In this document: positions 18,734 through 26,571 of the stretch, one piece after another
Position numbering within the stretch: the first letter of the stretch is position 1
Layout: each line of letters begins with the position of its first letter
Assembly: GCA_945863205.1 (NCBI GenBank)
Contig: CAMAZK010000009.1
Coordinates: 1 to 44,910, forward strand
Length of the DNA: 44,910 nt
From: Akkermansia muciniphila
GTDB taxonomy: Bacteria > Verrucomicrobiota > Verrucomicrobiia > Verrucomicrobiales > Verrucomicrobiaceae
Direction of reading: 5' to 3'
Made by a program: the position numbers and the translations under genes
Notes under the pieces: generated by a model
The model's input: only the letters and a program-made list of their open reading frames with translations
The model's database searches: none
What the model was told of the DNA's origin: nothing

Positions 18734-18782
18734 TGGAGCGCGGACCTCCGAGTCCGCAGCACTCCGCCACAACCAGCGCCCC

Positions 18783-19880
18783 ATGAAATCCCTCGGCCTT
18801 CTTTTCTGCCTCGCAGCGTCCTTTTCCCTCGCAGGCGACCTCCAGCTCACCCTCCCACCCGTCGTTTACGCCACGCCGGACGTGCAGATGAGCATCTACC
18901 ACGACAACATCGTGCTCACTGAGCAGCCGCAGGACTACCGCTTCGAATTCACCTGCAAGCTCGGCACGAACGAAGCCCGCCGCTGGACCATCACACCCAC
19001 CGATGGCGATGTCGGCGATCATCCGATCGCCATCACGGTCAAAGACGCCTCCGGCAAAGTGCTGGAGCAGGGCAAGACCACGCTGCACGTCTCCCCCCGC
19101 CAAGCGGGTGCCGACAAGTCCCTGCGCCTCCTCATCATTGGCGACAGCCTCACCAACGCGACCGTTTACCCGAACGAGATCGCCCGCCTGCTCGCCACCC
19201 CCGGCAATCCCAAGTTCACCCTGCTCGGCACGCACAAGCCCGCCTCCGCAAAACCCGGTATCGCACACGAAGGCTACGGCGGCTGGGCTTGGGCGACCTT
19301 CCTCACCAAATTCACACCGGAAGATCCCGGCGTCACCGCCGGTCCGCTTGCCCGCAAGGCCACCAGCCCCTTCGTTTTCCCTGCCGCCGATGGCAAAGCC
19401 GGCGTCTTCGATTTGAACCGCTATTTTGCAGAGCATTGCGACAACCAGCCGCCGGATGTCGTCACCTTCCTGCTCGGCATCAACGACTGCTTTGGTGCCG
19501 ATCCCAACAACCCCGATGTCAAAATCAACGCGGTGCTCGATAATGCCGACAAACTCCTCGCCGAGTTTCACAAAGCCGCTCCCAAAGCCATACTCGCCGT
19601 CGGTTTGACCACGCCGCCCAATGCCCGCCAGGAAGGCTTCACCGCCAACTACAAAGACAAATACCCACGCTGGGGCTGGAAGCGCATCCAGCATCGTCTC
19701 GTCCAGCGCATGCTCGAACGTCTCTCCAACCGCGAAAGCGAAGGCATCCACCTCGTTCCCACCGAACTCAACCTCGACCCCGTCGATGGCTACCCGGTCA
19801 ACAACGGCGTCCATCCCAACACCACCGGCTACGCCCAGATCGGCGCGAGTTTTTACTCGTGGATAAAGTCGAGCCTCTGA
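18783..19880 (+). CDS. Secreted SGNH/GDSL hydrolase
   Basis: The ATG at 18783 gives a signal peptide (MKSLGLLFCLAASFSLAGD) and 365 residues; the track's earlier start is a shadow of the preceding hydrolase. An N-terminal beta-rich region of about 100 residues precedes the SGNH domain. Catalytic blocks are IGDSLTNATVYP (nucleophile Ser), EGYGGW (block II Gly), LGINDCFG (block III Asn) and VHPNTTGYAQIG (block V His). Such enzymes deacylate or deacetylate carbohydrates and lipids; polysaccharide acetyl-esterase activity is the common guess for this lineage but is inference. It sits 49 bp after the alpha/beta hydrolase gene. Confidence 0.88.
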   Translation: MKSLGLLFCLAASFSLAGDLQLTLPPVVYATPDVQMSIYHDNIVLTEQPQDYRFEFTCKLGTNEARRWTITPTDGDVGDHPIAITVKDASGKVLEQGKTTLHVSPRQAGADKSLRLLIIGDSLTNATVYPNEIARLLATPGNPKFTLLGTHKPASAKPGIAHEGYGGWAWATFLTKFTPEDPGVTAGPLARKATSPFVFPAADGKAGVFDLNRYFAEHCDNQPPDVVTFLLGINDCFGADPNNPDVKINAVLDNADKLLAEFHKAAPKAILAVGLTTPPNARQEGFTANYKDKYPRWGWKRIQHRLVQRMLERLSNRESEGIHLVPTELNLDPVDGYPVNNGVHPNTTGYAQIGASFYSWIKSSL

Positions 19881-19927
19881 GGTCGAAAGGAGTAAGGTCT
19901 CCAATTTGACGTCGGAGAAATGATGCG

Positions 19928-20014
19928 CGGAGAGGGAGGGATTCGAACCCTCGGTGGAGTTACCCCCACGTCTGATTTCGAGTCAGGTGCCTTCAACCAC
20001 TCAGCCACCTCTCC
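19928..20014 (-). tRNA. tRNA-Ser (anticodon CGA)
   Basis: On the minus strand GGAGAGG pairs with CCTCTCC to form the acceptor stem, with a G discriminator at 19928. The D-arm (GCTGAGTGGTTGAAGGC), a seven-base anticodon loop CTCGAAA giving CGA, a long variable arm typical of serine tRNAs (GTGGGGGTAACTCCAC) and the T-loop GGTTCGAATCC are all present. The 3' CCA is not encoded. It would read UCG codons. No integrase or attachment duplication is seen beside it. Confidence 0.95.
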
Positions 20015-20131
20015 TTTCGCGCTCAGATGGCGGCGAGAGTACCGCGTCCGACAGGGAATGCAAGGCGCGGCTTACAATGACTTCACGGATTTCCATTTGT
20101 GTTCAGCCCCCCCTCGCGAAGGTAAGGCGTC

Positions 20132-20362
20132 ATGAAAACCATCTGCCAGATTCTCTCAGTCCTGATCGGCCTTTTCTCCGCCCTTTGCCTGGTGCCCAGT
20201 CTGATTCCCCTTCTCGGGGCGCTGAACTGGCTGGTTCTCGTTTTTTGCCTCGTGGGGATCATCTTCGGCGTTTTCCCTGAGCGGAAGATCGGCCTGACCA
20301 TCAACATCGCCGTCGGTGTCGTGGCCTTGGTGCGCCTGATCATGGGCAGCGGGGTGGTCTGA
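20132..20362 (+). CDS. Small membrane protein of unknown function
   Basis: A 76-residue, almost entirely hydrophobic protein with about three membrane segments (ILSVLIGLFSALCLVP, LIPLLGALNWLVLVFCLVGIIFGVF, LTINIAVGVVALVRLIMG) separated by short polar turns such as PERKIG. No known motif. Its 3' end overlaps the convergent glycosylase gene by 23 bp. Expression is suggested by the start ATG shortly after a GAAGGT-type stretch (cgcgaaggtaaggcgtcATG), but this is modest evidence. Confidence 0.6.
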   Translation: MKTICQILSVLIGLFSALCLVPSLIPLLGALNWLVLVFCLVGIIFGVFPERKIGLTINIAVGVVALVRLIMGSGVV

Positions 20363-20960
20363 TCGCGGGCACTTTCACCCGGCCCTGTCTCACGCTCACG
20401 TGTGGATTTTCCTTGGCGAGAAAACGCCACGGAAGGTCCACCGCCTGGCTGATGCCGATGCGGATGTCGCTCACGACTTCGTGAGAGGCTGCGCCAGGCA
20501 CTCTGAGACCGCAGCCGGACTTCCGGCCTTTCCCGACCAGCGGCTGGCCATGGTGGCTGCCGTCGATGGCCAGCGCCTGCCCGAGCTTTCCGGGGCCGGA
20601 GCAGAGTTCGTGCGGTTTTTCGCGCCTGCGCCGCACCTGCATCTGTTCGATGCCGCGTGTCGGTTCGAGGGCGCGGACGAGGACCAAGCCATCGCGCTCT
20701 CCGCCTTTGACGAGGAGGTTGAAGAGCCAGTACATCCCGTAGTTCAGGTAAACATAAGCCGTGCCCGGCGGCCGGGAGCGCACAAACTCACGCGTGCTCG
20801 GTCGGGAGGCGGTGTGGCACGCAGGATCCCCCTCGACGGCGTAGGCCTCGGTTTCGACGATGATGCCCGAGCAGCCGTGCCATACGAACTCCACGCCAAT
20901 GAGATCATGCGCCACGTCCAAGACGTCGCGTTCGAAGAAATCGACGGTCAGCCAGTTCAT
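20340..20960 (-). CDS. 3-methyladenine DNA glycosylase (AAG/MPG family)
   Basis: A 206-residue protein matching the alkyladenine glycosylase fold. It shows the VETEAYAVEGDPACH block containing the catalytic Glu, RPGTAYVYLNYGMYWLFNL-type strand (here PPGTAYVYLNYGMYWLFN), LVRALEPT, and the late GPGKLGQALAI. The enzyme removes alkylated purines from DNA by cleaving the glycosidic bond, starting base-excision repair. Full length for the family. It follows the Nif3-like gene with a 3-bp gap, so the two are probably cotranscribed, and converges on the small membrane protein gene with overlap. Confidence 0.93.
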   Translation of the reverse strand: MNWLTVDFFERDVLDVAHDLIGVEFVWHGCSGIIVETEAYAVEGDPACHTASRPSTREFVRSRPPGTAYVYLNYGMYWLFNLLVKGGERDGLVLVRALEPTRGIEQMQVRRRREKPHELCSGPGKLGQALAIDGSHHGQPLVGKGRKSGCGLRVPGAASHEVVSDIRIGISQAVDLPWRFLAKENPHVSVRQGRVKVPAIRPPRCP

Positions 20961-20963
20961 GTC

Positions 20964-21722
20964 TCACAAACCGGTCGGATGATCCACAAACTCCCACGGG
21001 ATGCCGAAATTTGCCTCGATGTGTGCGGCGAGCGCCTTCACCCCGAAGGTCTCGGTGGCGTAGTGGCCGCCGTAGAGGACGTTGATGCCGAGTTCCTCGG
21101 CGAGCGTGTAGCTCCAGTGCGGGCCTTCACCGGTGATGAAGGTGTCGATGCCGGCTGCGGCAGCTGCGGCCACTTCAGAACCGGAGCCACCGGAGGAAAT
21201 GCCGATCTTCCGCGTCGTTTTCGGTCCTGCGCCACAGACGTGTGCCGCTGAGCCACCGAGAGCGGCTTTGAAATTCGCCACCAAGTCGTCCAGCGGCATC
21301 GCATGCTCCGCAGTCACGCCGACGTTGCTGCCCTTGTACTCCAAAAACCCGCCGGTGGGCGTCAGGCCAAGCGACTTGGCGATTTGGGCGTTGTTGCCGA
21401 GCACGGGGTGCACGTCCAGCGGCAGATGGGCGCTGTAAACGGCGAGTCCGCCTTCCGTGCAGCTTTTGAGTTTCTGGTACACCGGCCCCGTCCAGCGCTG
21501 CAGGCCGGACCAAAACATGCCGTGATGCACGATGAGCAGATCCGCGCCCACGGCGACGGCCTTCCGCATCACCGGCAGCGTCGCATCCACGGCGGCGACG
21601 ATCTTGGTGACCTTGCCGTGATGATTTTCGAGCTGCAGGCCGTTGAGGGCGTTCGAGTAATCGGCGATCTCCGCGAGGCGCAGTTCGGTGTCGAGGTGGG
21701 AGACGAGGTCGGAGAGATTCAT
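20964..21722 (-). CDS. Nif3-like dinuclear metal-centre protein
   Basis: Start set at the ATG at 21722 (MNLSDLVSHLDTELRL), giving 252 residues; the longer track start shadows the divergent gene. Family hallmarks are NALNGLQLEN near the N-terminus, VDATLPVMRKAVAVGADLLIVHHGMFW with paired metal-binding His, YSAHLPLDVHP with His/Asp ligands, and the late ITGEGPHWSYTLAEE and YGGHYATE. Nif3/YbgI/YqfO proteins bind two metal ions and form hexamers; their biological role is not settled, and the GTP cyclohydrolase type 2 name in databases is doubtful. Probably cotranscribed with the glycosylase gene. Confidence 0.92.
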   Translation of the reverse strand: MNLSDLVSHLDTELRLAEIADYSNALNGLQLENHHGKVTKIVAAVDATLPVMRKAVAVGADLLIVHHGMFWSGLQRWTGPVYQKLKSCTEGGLAVYSAHLPLDVHPVLGNNAQIAKSLGLTPTGGFLEYKGSNVGVTAEHAMPLDDLVANFKAALGGSAAHVCGAGPKTTRKIGISSGGSGSEVAAAAAAGIDTFITGEGPHWSYTLAEELGINVLYGGHYATETFGVKALAAHIEANFGIPWEFVDHPTGL

Positions 21723-21761
21723 GCTGGACAATGGGGGTGGCGGTTCGGTAGCTTGCGCATC

Positions 21762-22517
21762 ATGTGCTGCTTCACTGGAAAAGTCGAGGAGGTCAAAAAC
21801 ACCCGCATCTTCGCGCGGCTCGGTGAGCACGGGAATCAGGTGCTCATTTACCAGATGTCTGTGAATGCGCCGCAGGATCTGGCGATGGTGCTGCCGATTC
21901 CGATCAAAGAGGGCACGAAGGAGGATGCGGTGAGGTTTTTCGACTTCTCGGAGTATGACGGCGTGTTTGAGGATTTGTGGGAGTTGTTTCCCGTTTACAC
22001 CTACTCAGCGGATCCCTTCGGTGCTTCTCCAGCGGCTGCGGGCCGGTCACTCAAGGTCGTCTCCGTCGGCGCCTACGACGCGAGCTTTGTGCCGGGCATT
22101 TCCGACTTCAGCCGGCTCGATGCACGCTTTCGCCTACCGGAGGGCGTTTGGAAAAAGCTGCCGGGCTATGCGGACTTTGGCTTTGCCGTCTTCAAACTGA
22201 AGCCGGGCCGCTCGCAGGTGCACCCGATGGCCTTTTCGTTCCCGACGGCACTGGCGGACACGGTCTTTTTCCCCACGCTGCACATCCATGATGGCGAGGT
22301 CCACGCCAAGGAGACCTTTGATCACGCCCTCTACCTCCAAGGGCCAGCGACAAACCTCGCGCGTGGCGGCTGGCAGGAATCGCCCGGCCTCGCAGTGACG
22401 AAGGTGAAGTGCGGGCTCACCCACGGCATGATCCGGCCGGAACTGCATGTTTACCGCCAGACCATGCGCGGCGAGTTCGACAACGGCGATGTCGTGGCGA
22501 AGGTGCGCACCGCCTGA
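21762..22517 (+). CDS. Unknown conserved-looking protein with MCCF N-terminus
   Basis: The ATG at 21762 gives 251 residues; the longer track ORF overlaps the Nif3-like gene. The protein starts MCCFTGKVEEVKNTRIFARL and continues as a soluble, beta-rich sequence (GNQVLIYQMSVNA, MVLPIPIKEG, DFGFAVFKLKPG, HPMAFSFPTAL). There is no signal peptide, membrane helix or known catalytic motif. If the initiator Met is removed, a Cys would be the N-terminal residue, as in Ntn-hydrolase-type enzymes, but nothing else supports that activity. Separated by 39 bp from the divergent Nif3-like gene and 11 bp before gluQ, so it may be cotranscribed with gluQ. Function not recognised. Confidence 0.7.
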   Translation: MCCFTGKVEEVKNTRIFARLGEHGNQVLIYQMSVNAPQDLAMVLPIPIKEGTKEDAVRFFDFSEYDGVFEDLWELFPVYTYSADPFGASPAAAGRSLKVVSVGAYDASFVPGISDFSRLDARFRLPEGVWKKLPGYADFGFAVFKLKPGRSQVHPMAFSFPTALADTVFFPTLHIHDGEVHAKETFDHALYLQGPATNLARGGWQESPGLAVTKVKCGLTHGMIRPELHVYRQTMRGEFDNGDVVAKVRTA

Positions 22518-22528
22518 ACCTGCCGCAC

Positions 22529-23356
22529 ATGCCTGAAGTCACCCGATTCGCCCCCAGTCCCACCGGATGGCTGCATCTGGGGCATGCGCATGCGGCGTTG
22601 TTTGCGCAGGAAGCGGCGGATGGCGGACGCTTTTTGATCCGGCTCGAAGACATCGACGGCACCCGGGCGCGGCCCGAGTATGAGCAGGCGATTTTTGAGG
22701 ATCTGGCGTGGCTGGGTTTAGAATGGGAGCTGCCGGTGCGGCGGCAGAGCGACCACTTCGACGATTACCGTGCGGCATTGGCAAAGCTGGAAGCGCTGGG
22801 TGTTTTGTATCCATGCTTCTGTACGCGGCGGGAGATTCAGGAGGAGATCGCGCGTGCCGGAAATGCGCCTCAAGGGCCTGACGGGCCGCTGTATCCCGGC
22901 ACATGCCGGCAGCGCAGCGCGGACGAGCGGGCGGAGCGCTTGGCGCAGGGCGAGGCTTACGCACTGCGGCTCGATGTGACGAAGGCGATGGCCGAAGTGA
23001 GCGAACTGATCTGGAAAGACCGTGCGCATGGCCTTTTCAAAGCGCAGCCGGATGTGTTCGGCGATGTGGTGCTGGCGCGGAAGGACACGCCGGCGAGTTA
23101 TCACCTCGCGGTCGTTGTGGATGACGCCCTGCAAGGCATCACGCTGGTGACGCGAGGCGAAGATCTGCTGGAGGCCACGCATCTGCATCGCCTGCTTCAG
23201 GAGCTTCTCGGCCTGCCGGTGCCAGAGTGGCATCATCATCGGCTCATCACCGACGAAAACGGCAAGCGGCTGGCGAAGCGCGATGACGCCCGCTCATTGC
23301 GCAGTCTGCGTGCGGCGGGATGGACACCGGACCAGGTGAAAGAGGCCATTCTTTGA
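22529..23356 (+). CDS. gluQ: Glutamyl-Q tRNA(Asp) synthetase
   Basis: The ATG at 22529 gives 275 residues (MPEVTRFAPSPTGWLHLGH), with the class I HIGH-type signature (HLGHAHAAL). The zinc site CFC...YPGTC and the KMSKS-equivalent GKRLAKRDDA are visible. The protein lacks the C-terminal anticodon-binding domain of GltX, which is the mark of GluQ (YadB). GluQ attaches glutamate to queuosine at position 34 of tRNA-Asp. The length, about 275-300 residues, agrees. Its stop codon abuts the stop of the convergent exported-protein gene with no gap. Confidence 0.93.
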   Translation: MPEVTRFAPSPTGWLHLGHAHAALFAQEAADGGRFLIRLEDIDGTRARPEYEQAIFEDLAWLGLEWELPVRRQSDHFDDYRAALAKLEALGVLYPCFCTRREIQEEIARAGNAPQGPDGPLYPGTCRQRSADERAERLAQGEAYALRLDVTKAMAEVSELIWKDRAHGLFKAQPDVFGDVVLARKDTPASYHLAVVVDDALQGITLVTRGEDLLEATHLHRLLQELLGLPVPEWHHHRLITDENGKRLAKRDDARSLRSLRAAGWTPDQVKEAIL

Positions 23357-24082
23357 TCAGAATCCGAACAGCGGGGGCGGAACGATCTGCACGCCGCCTC
23401 CGCCGAGAGGGTTGCCCTTCGTCTCCTCGATTTCGGAGACCACGTTATCGGTAAAATTGACGCTGAGCGTGCCCACCTCGACCTTCACATAGATGACCGT
23501 TTGCACGAGATTGCCGAAGCCGTCGCGCCCGGTGGTGGTCTGCGGGACTCGCTCGTAAATGCTGTACTCGAGTTTTTCTTCCTTGCCGGTGGCGTTGATC
23601 TTTGCGCTGGTGCGGGAGGGCTTGCCGAGGGAGGCCTGCACCTCCTGACGGGTCATGCCGAGCGCCACCTGGTTTTTTTGGATCAGTTCATCCACCTGCC
23701 GGGTGCGCTCCAGGAGCTTCTTCAGATTGGCGGCGAGATTCGGATCGGCGGAAAGAACTTCCGCCTGCCGGATCCAGCCCACGACATCGCCGTGACGCGC
23801 CCGGCCACGCACGCGGTAGGCGGTGTCGGACATGGCCACGAGTGTGACGAGCGTGCCGGGGGCGAAGGAGCCCAGCGCCCGCTGAAACTTGCTGGTGGGA
23901 TACACCGGCGCCTCGATCTGCACCTTCAGCACCACCGGCTTCGGCGTCATGCCTTCCACGGAGAAGGTGCCCGGCTCCAGGCTCTGCAGGGAGGATTTAT
24001 TTCGCGGCGAGGAGGTGACAACCTGCGCATGAGCGGCCTGGGTGCACAGCAGAGCGAGGAGAAGCAGTACGTGAGCTTTCAT
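23357..24082 (-). CDS. Exported protein with SH3-like and BamE/SmpA-like segments
   Basis: The ATG at 24082 gives a signal peptide (MKAHVLLLLALLCTQAAHAQ) and 241 residues; the track start at 24427 is a shadow of hemL. The middle (VQIEAPVYPTSKFQRALGSF to GDVVGWIRQAEV) resembles a bacterial SH3 fold. The segment VALGMTRQEVQASLGKPS has the GMxxxEVxxxLGxP pattern of SmpA/BamE-like domains. The C-terminus is Gly/Pro-rich (GGGGVQIVPPPLFGF). A periplasmic or envelope role is likely; nothing more specific can be said. Diverges from hemL (98 bp). Confidence 0.7.
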   Translation of the reverse strand: MKAHVLLLLALLCTQAAHAQVVTSSPRNKSSLQSLEPGTFSVEGMTPKPVVLKVQIEAPVYPTSKFQRALGSFAPGTLVTLVAMSDTAYRVRGRARHGDVVGWIRQAEVLSADPNLAANLKKLLERTRQVDELIQKNQVALGMTRQEVQASLGKPSRTSAKINATGKEEKLEYSIYERVPQTTTGRDGFGNLVQTVIYVKVEVGTLSVNFTDNVVSEIEETKGNPLGGGGVQIVPPPLFGF

Positions 24083-24180
24083 GGCGGGGAATGAACGGAG
24101 AATACCCGACTCCGACGGGATGCGACAACCTTTTGTTCGACGCCCAAAGTCTCCCGCGTATCCCTTAGCACTCCAAAACC

Positions 24181-25467
24181 ATGCCAAACGGACCCCTTTC
24201 GACCAAACTCTTCGACCTCGCCAAGCAGTACATCCCCGGCGGAGTGAACTCCCCCGTGCGCGCCTTCCGCAATGTCGGCGGCGATCCCTTTTTCGTGAAA
24301 CGCGCCAAAGGCTGCCGCATCTACGATGTCGATGACCGCTGCATGATCGATTACATCGGCACCTGGGGACCGGCGATCCTCGGCCATGCGCCGATCCCGG
24401 TGATCGAGGCGATTCACAACGCCGCAAAAGAAGGTGTCAGCTTCGGCATCCCGAATCTCTACGAGGTCGAAATGGCCCGCACGATCTGTGAATGGGTGCC
24501 CAGCATCCAAAAGGTGCGCATGGTCAGCAGCGGCACCGAGGCCACGATGTCCGCCATCCGATTGGCACGCGGCTTCACCGGTCGCGACCGTCTGGTGAAG
24601 TTCGACGGCTGCTACCACGGTCACAGCGACAGCCTGCTCGTCGCCGCAGGCAGCGGAGCGCTCACGCATGGCAATCCCGACAGCGCCGGTGTGCCGAAGG
24701 CCTTCGCCGAATTGACCAGCGTGCTGCCCTTCAACGACGAAGCCGCCTTGGAAGAGCTTTTTGAGAAACAAGGCCACGAAATCGCCTGTGTCATCGTGGA
24801 GCCCTATCCGGCCAATGCGGGCCTCATTTTGCCCAAGCCGGGCTTTTTGGCCAAACTGCGCGAAATCACCGCCAAACACTGTGCGCTGCTCATTTTTGAT
24901 GAAGTCATGACCGGCTTCCGCCTCGCCCGCGGCGGCGTGCAGGAGTTGGAAAAGATCACGCCGGATCTGACCTGCCTCGGGAAGGTCATCGGCGGCGGAT
25001 TGCCCGTTGGCGCCTTCGGTGGCCGTGCCGATGTGATGGATTATCTCGCGCCGCTCGGCCCAGTGTATCAGGCCGGCACCCTCAGCGGCAACCCCGTCGC
25101 CCTCGCCGCAGGTCTCGCGCAGCTTCGCGAACTGGAGAAGAAAAACGGCTACGCGTTGCTCGAAAACCTCGGTCAGATCATGGAAGACGCCGTGCTCGAG
25201 GTCCTCAAGAAAAAGGGCCTCAACTACCGCTGGTATCGCAGAGGCAGCATGTTTTGCCTCTTCTTCACCGAAAAGGAAGTCCACAATCTCCAGGACGCCA
25301 AAACCTCCGACCTCGCCGCCTTCCGCAAATTCTTCCACCACTGCCTCGACCACGGAGTGTACTTCGCCCCCAGCCAGTTCGAAACCGGCTTCATCAGCAT
25401 GGCCCACAGCCGTGACGATCTTGAACAAACCGCCGAAGTCGCCGCCGCAGCGCTCGCGGCGCTATAA
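24181..25467 (+). CDS. hemL: Glutamate-1-semialdehyde 2,1-aminomutase
   Basis: A 428-residue class III PLP-dependent aminotransferase-fold enzyme. The family N-terminus ([25 protein letters not shown], in two overlapping parts) is intact. The motif [16 protein letters not shown] binds cofactor phosphate, [11 protein letters not shown] holds the PLP-pairing Asp, and [16 protein letters not shown] carries the Schiff-base Lys near residue 268. [15 protein letters not shown] at the end is typical of HemL and separates it from other aminotransferases. It makes 5-aminolevulinate for haem. Length matches the family. Confidence 0.97.
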   Translation: MPNGPLSTKLFDLAKQYIPGGVNSPVRAFRNVGGDPFFVKRAKGCRIYDVDDRCMIDYIGTWGPAILGHAPIPVIEAIHNAAKEGVSFGIPNLYEVEMARTICEWVPSIQKVRMVSSGTEATMSAIRLARGFTGRDRLVKFDGCYHGHSDSLLVAAGSGALTHGNPDSAGVPKAFAELTSVLPFNDEAALEELFEKQGHEIACVIVEPYPANAGLILPKPGFLAKLREITAKHCALLIFDEVMTGFRLARGGVQELEKITPDLTCLGKVIGGGLPVGAFGGRADVMDYLAPLGPVYQAGTLSGNPVALAAGLAQLRELEKKNGYALLENLGQIMEDAVLEVLKKKGLNYRWYRRGSMFCLFFTEKEVHNLQDAKTSDLAAFRKFFHHCLDHGVYFAPSQFETGFISMAHSRDDLEQTAEVAAAALAAL

Positions 25468-25509
25468 AAAAACCGTGCCTCTCACGAGGCGGCATGATAG
25501 CTTCCAAAC

Positions 25510-25794
25510 ATGCCGCAGCTTACCATTGATCTCCCAGACACGATCATGCCCGCTCTGACCCGCAAGGCCGAGGGCTGGCAGCAGACGCCAGAGAGCTTTC
25601 TGTCCTCCTATGTCGTGCTCTGCCTCGAGAACGACGAGCAGCCCGCCGCCGATCCGGCACGCGAGGCGCTGGAGGATGTTTTGGAGGGGCGGGACCGGGG
25701 GCCGTTCGTTGAGATCACAGATATGAATGCCCTCAGAGAGCGGGTGATGGCTCGCGTTGCGGAACGTCTGAGAAAAAACGTCGCCCATGCGTGA
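25510..25794 (+). CDS. Probable antitoxin of a ParE-type TA module
   Basis: A 94-residue protein with an N-terminal LTIDLPDTIMPALTRKAEG segment that resembles a ribbon-helix-helix strand and helix, followed by an acidic linker (EALEDVLEGRDRGPF) and a basic C-terminus. No defined family is recognised; the antitoxin call rests on the 8-bp overlap with a RelE/ParE-type toxin and the usual antitoxin-first order. It lies 42 bp after hemL, which may provide transcription unless a terminator intervenes; a weak 5-bp stem (gcctc/gaggc) lies between. Confidence 0.6.
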   Translation: MPQLTIDLPDTIMPALTRKAEGWQQTPESFLSSYVVLCLENDEQPAADPAREALEDVLEGRDRGPFVEITDMNALRERVMARVAERLRKNVAHA

Positions 25795-26125
25795 TCTCAG
25801 GCTGCAAGTGCATCCTGAGGTCGAGGAAACCGACCTGGTGGAGATCACCTCTCACATCGCGCAGGACAACTCAGTGGCAGCAGCGAACGTTTATGCGGCC
25901 ATCACCAGCATGTTTGTTGAATTGGCTCGTCAGCCGATGCTGGGAACGGAGATCCACCCACTGCGCCGCACCCTCAAAGGCATCCGAATGTTCGTCGTCG
26001 GCGACTATCCGAACTACCTCATCTACTACCGCCCACTGCCGGAAGTCACCGGCGTTCGCATCCTCTATGTCCTCCACGCCGCCCGGGACGCGGCCACTTT
26101 CGCCAAGGAGTACCGCCGCAAGTAA
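25787..26125 (+). CDS. RelE/ParE-family toxin
   Basis: A 112-residue protein with the ParE-type order of elements: an N-terminal strand (LRLQVHPEVEETDLVEITSHIA), two helices (AAANVYAAITSMFVELARQP), LGTEIHPLRRTLKGIRMFVVGDYPNYLIYYRP, then VTGVRILYVLHAARD. The GDYPNYLIYYR and ILYVLHAARD pieces are typical of ParE and RelE. ParE proteins target gyrase, RelE proteins cut ribosome-bound mRNA; the sequence alone favours ParE because the RelE catalytic Lys/Arg set is not obvious. Overlaps the upstream antitoxin gene by 8 bp. Confidence 0.82.
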   Translation: MRDLRLQVHPEVEETDLVEITSHIAQDNSVAAANVYAAITSMFVELARQPMLGTEIHPLRRTLKGIRMFVVGDYPNYLIYYRPLPEVTGVRILYVLHAARDAATFAKEYRRK

Positions 26126-26138
26126 CCATTCGTCTTTT

Positions 26139-26486
26139 ATGCCCTCCCCCCGCTTCGCCGTCGCCCAGCTTGATGAAATTCCGCCGACACCTTGCCCCTG
26201 CGGTCAGGCGCGGCGGGCGTTCAAGGAGGATTGGAACACGCTGGCCACCGTGCATCTCACGGACATCCATGCGGATTCCAAGGCGCACTACCACCAGAAG
26301 ATGACGGAGATCTACATCGTGTTGGAAGGCGAAGGCCATCTCGAAGCCGATGGCGAAATCATCCCGCTGAAACCGATGACCAGCGTCATGATCCGTCCCG
26401 GCTGCGTGCATCGCGCTGTGGGCAAGCTGAAGATCATCAACATCCCCATGCCGCCCTTTGATCCGGCGGATGAATTCGAAGTTTGA
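26139..26486 (+). CDS. Cupin-domain protein
   Basis: The ATG at 26139 gives 115 residues; the track's longer frame shadows the toxin gene. A cupin barrel is visible: HLTDIHADSKAHYHQKMTEIYIVLEGEGHLEADGE (motif 1 with HxH and Glu, in overlapping halves), then IRPGCVHRAVG (motif 2). Cupins bind a metal through such His and Glu residues and include isomerases, dioxygenases and sugar-binding proteins. The substrate is not predictable. N-terminal CPCGQARRAF is a small Cys-containing motif of uncertain meaning. Lies 13 bp after the toxin gene. Confidence 0.83.
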   Translation: MPSPRFAVAQLDEIPPTPCPCGQARRAFKEDWNTLATVHLTDIHADSKAHYHQKMTEIYIVLEGEGHLEADGEIIPLKPMTSVMIRPGCVHRAVGKLKIINIPMPPFDPADEFEV

Positions 26487-26510
26487 GCGCGAGTGTGATG
26501 TTCCCCTGGG

Positions 26511-26546
26511 GCAAAAAAGAGGCGAGCGGTCTTCCGACACGCTCGC
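26511..26546 (-). terminator. Rho-independent terminator for the FG-GAP gene
   Basis: On the minus strand, a 7-bp stem (GCGAGCG 26522-26528 pairing with CGCTCGC 26540-26546) with an 11-base loop is followed by TCTTTTTTGC. It lies 25 bp beyond the FG-GAP gene stop and also separates it from the convergent cupin gene. Confidence 0.65.
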
Positions 26547-26571
26547 TCTCCGATCGGGGCCGTCTTGACCG

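Noticed and set aside
19928-20014. tRNA-Ser as an integration site
   Set aside because: No integrase gene and no repeat of the tRNA 3' end were found in the window.
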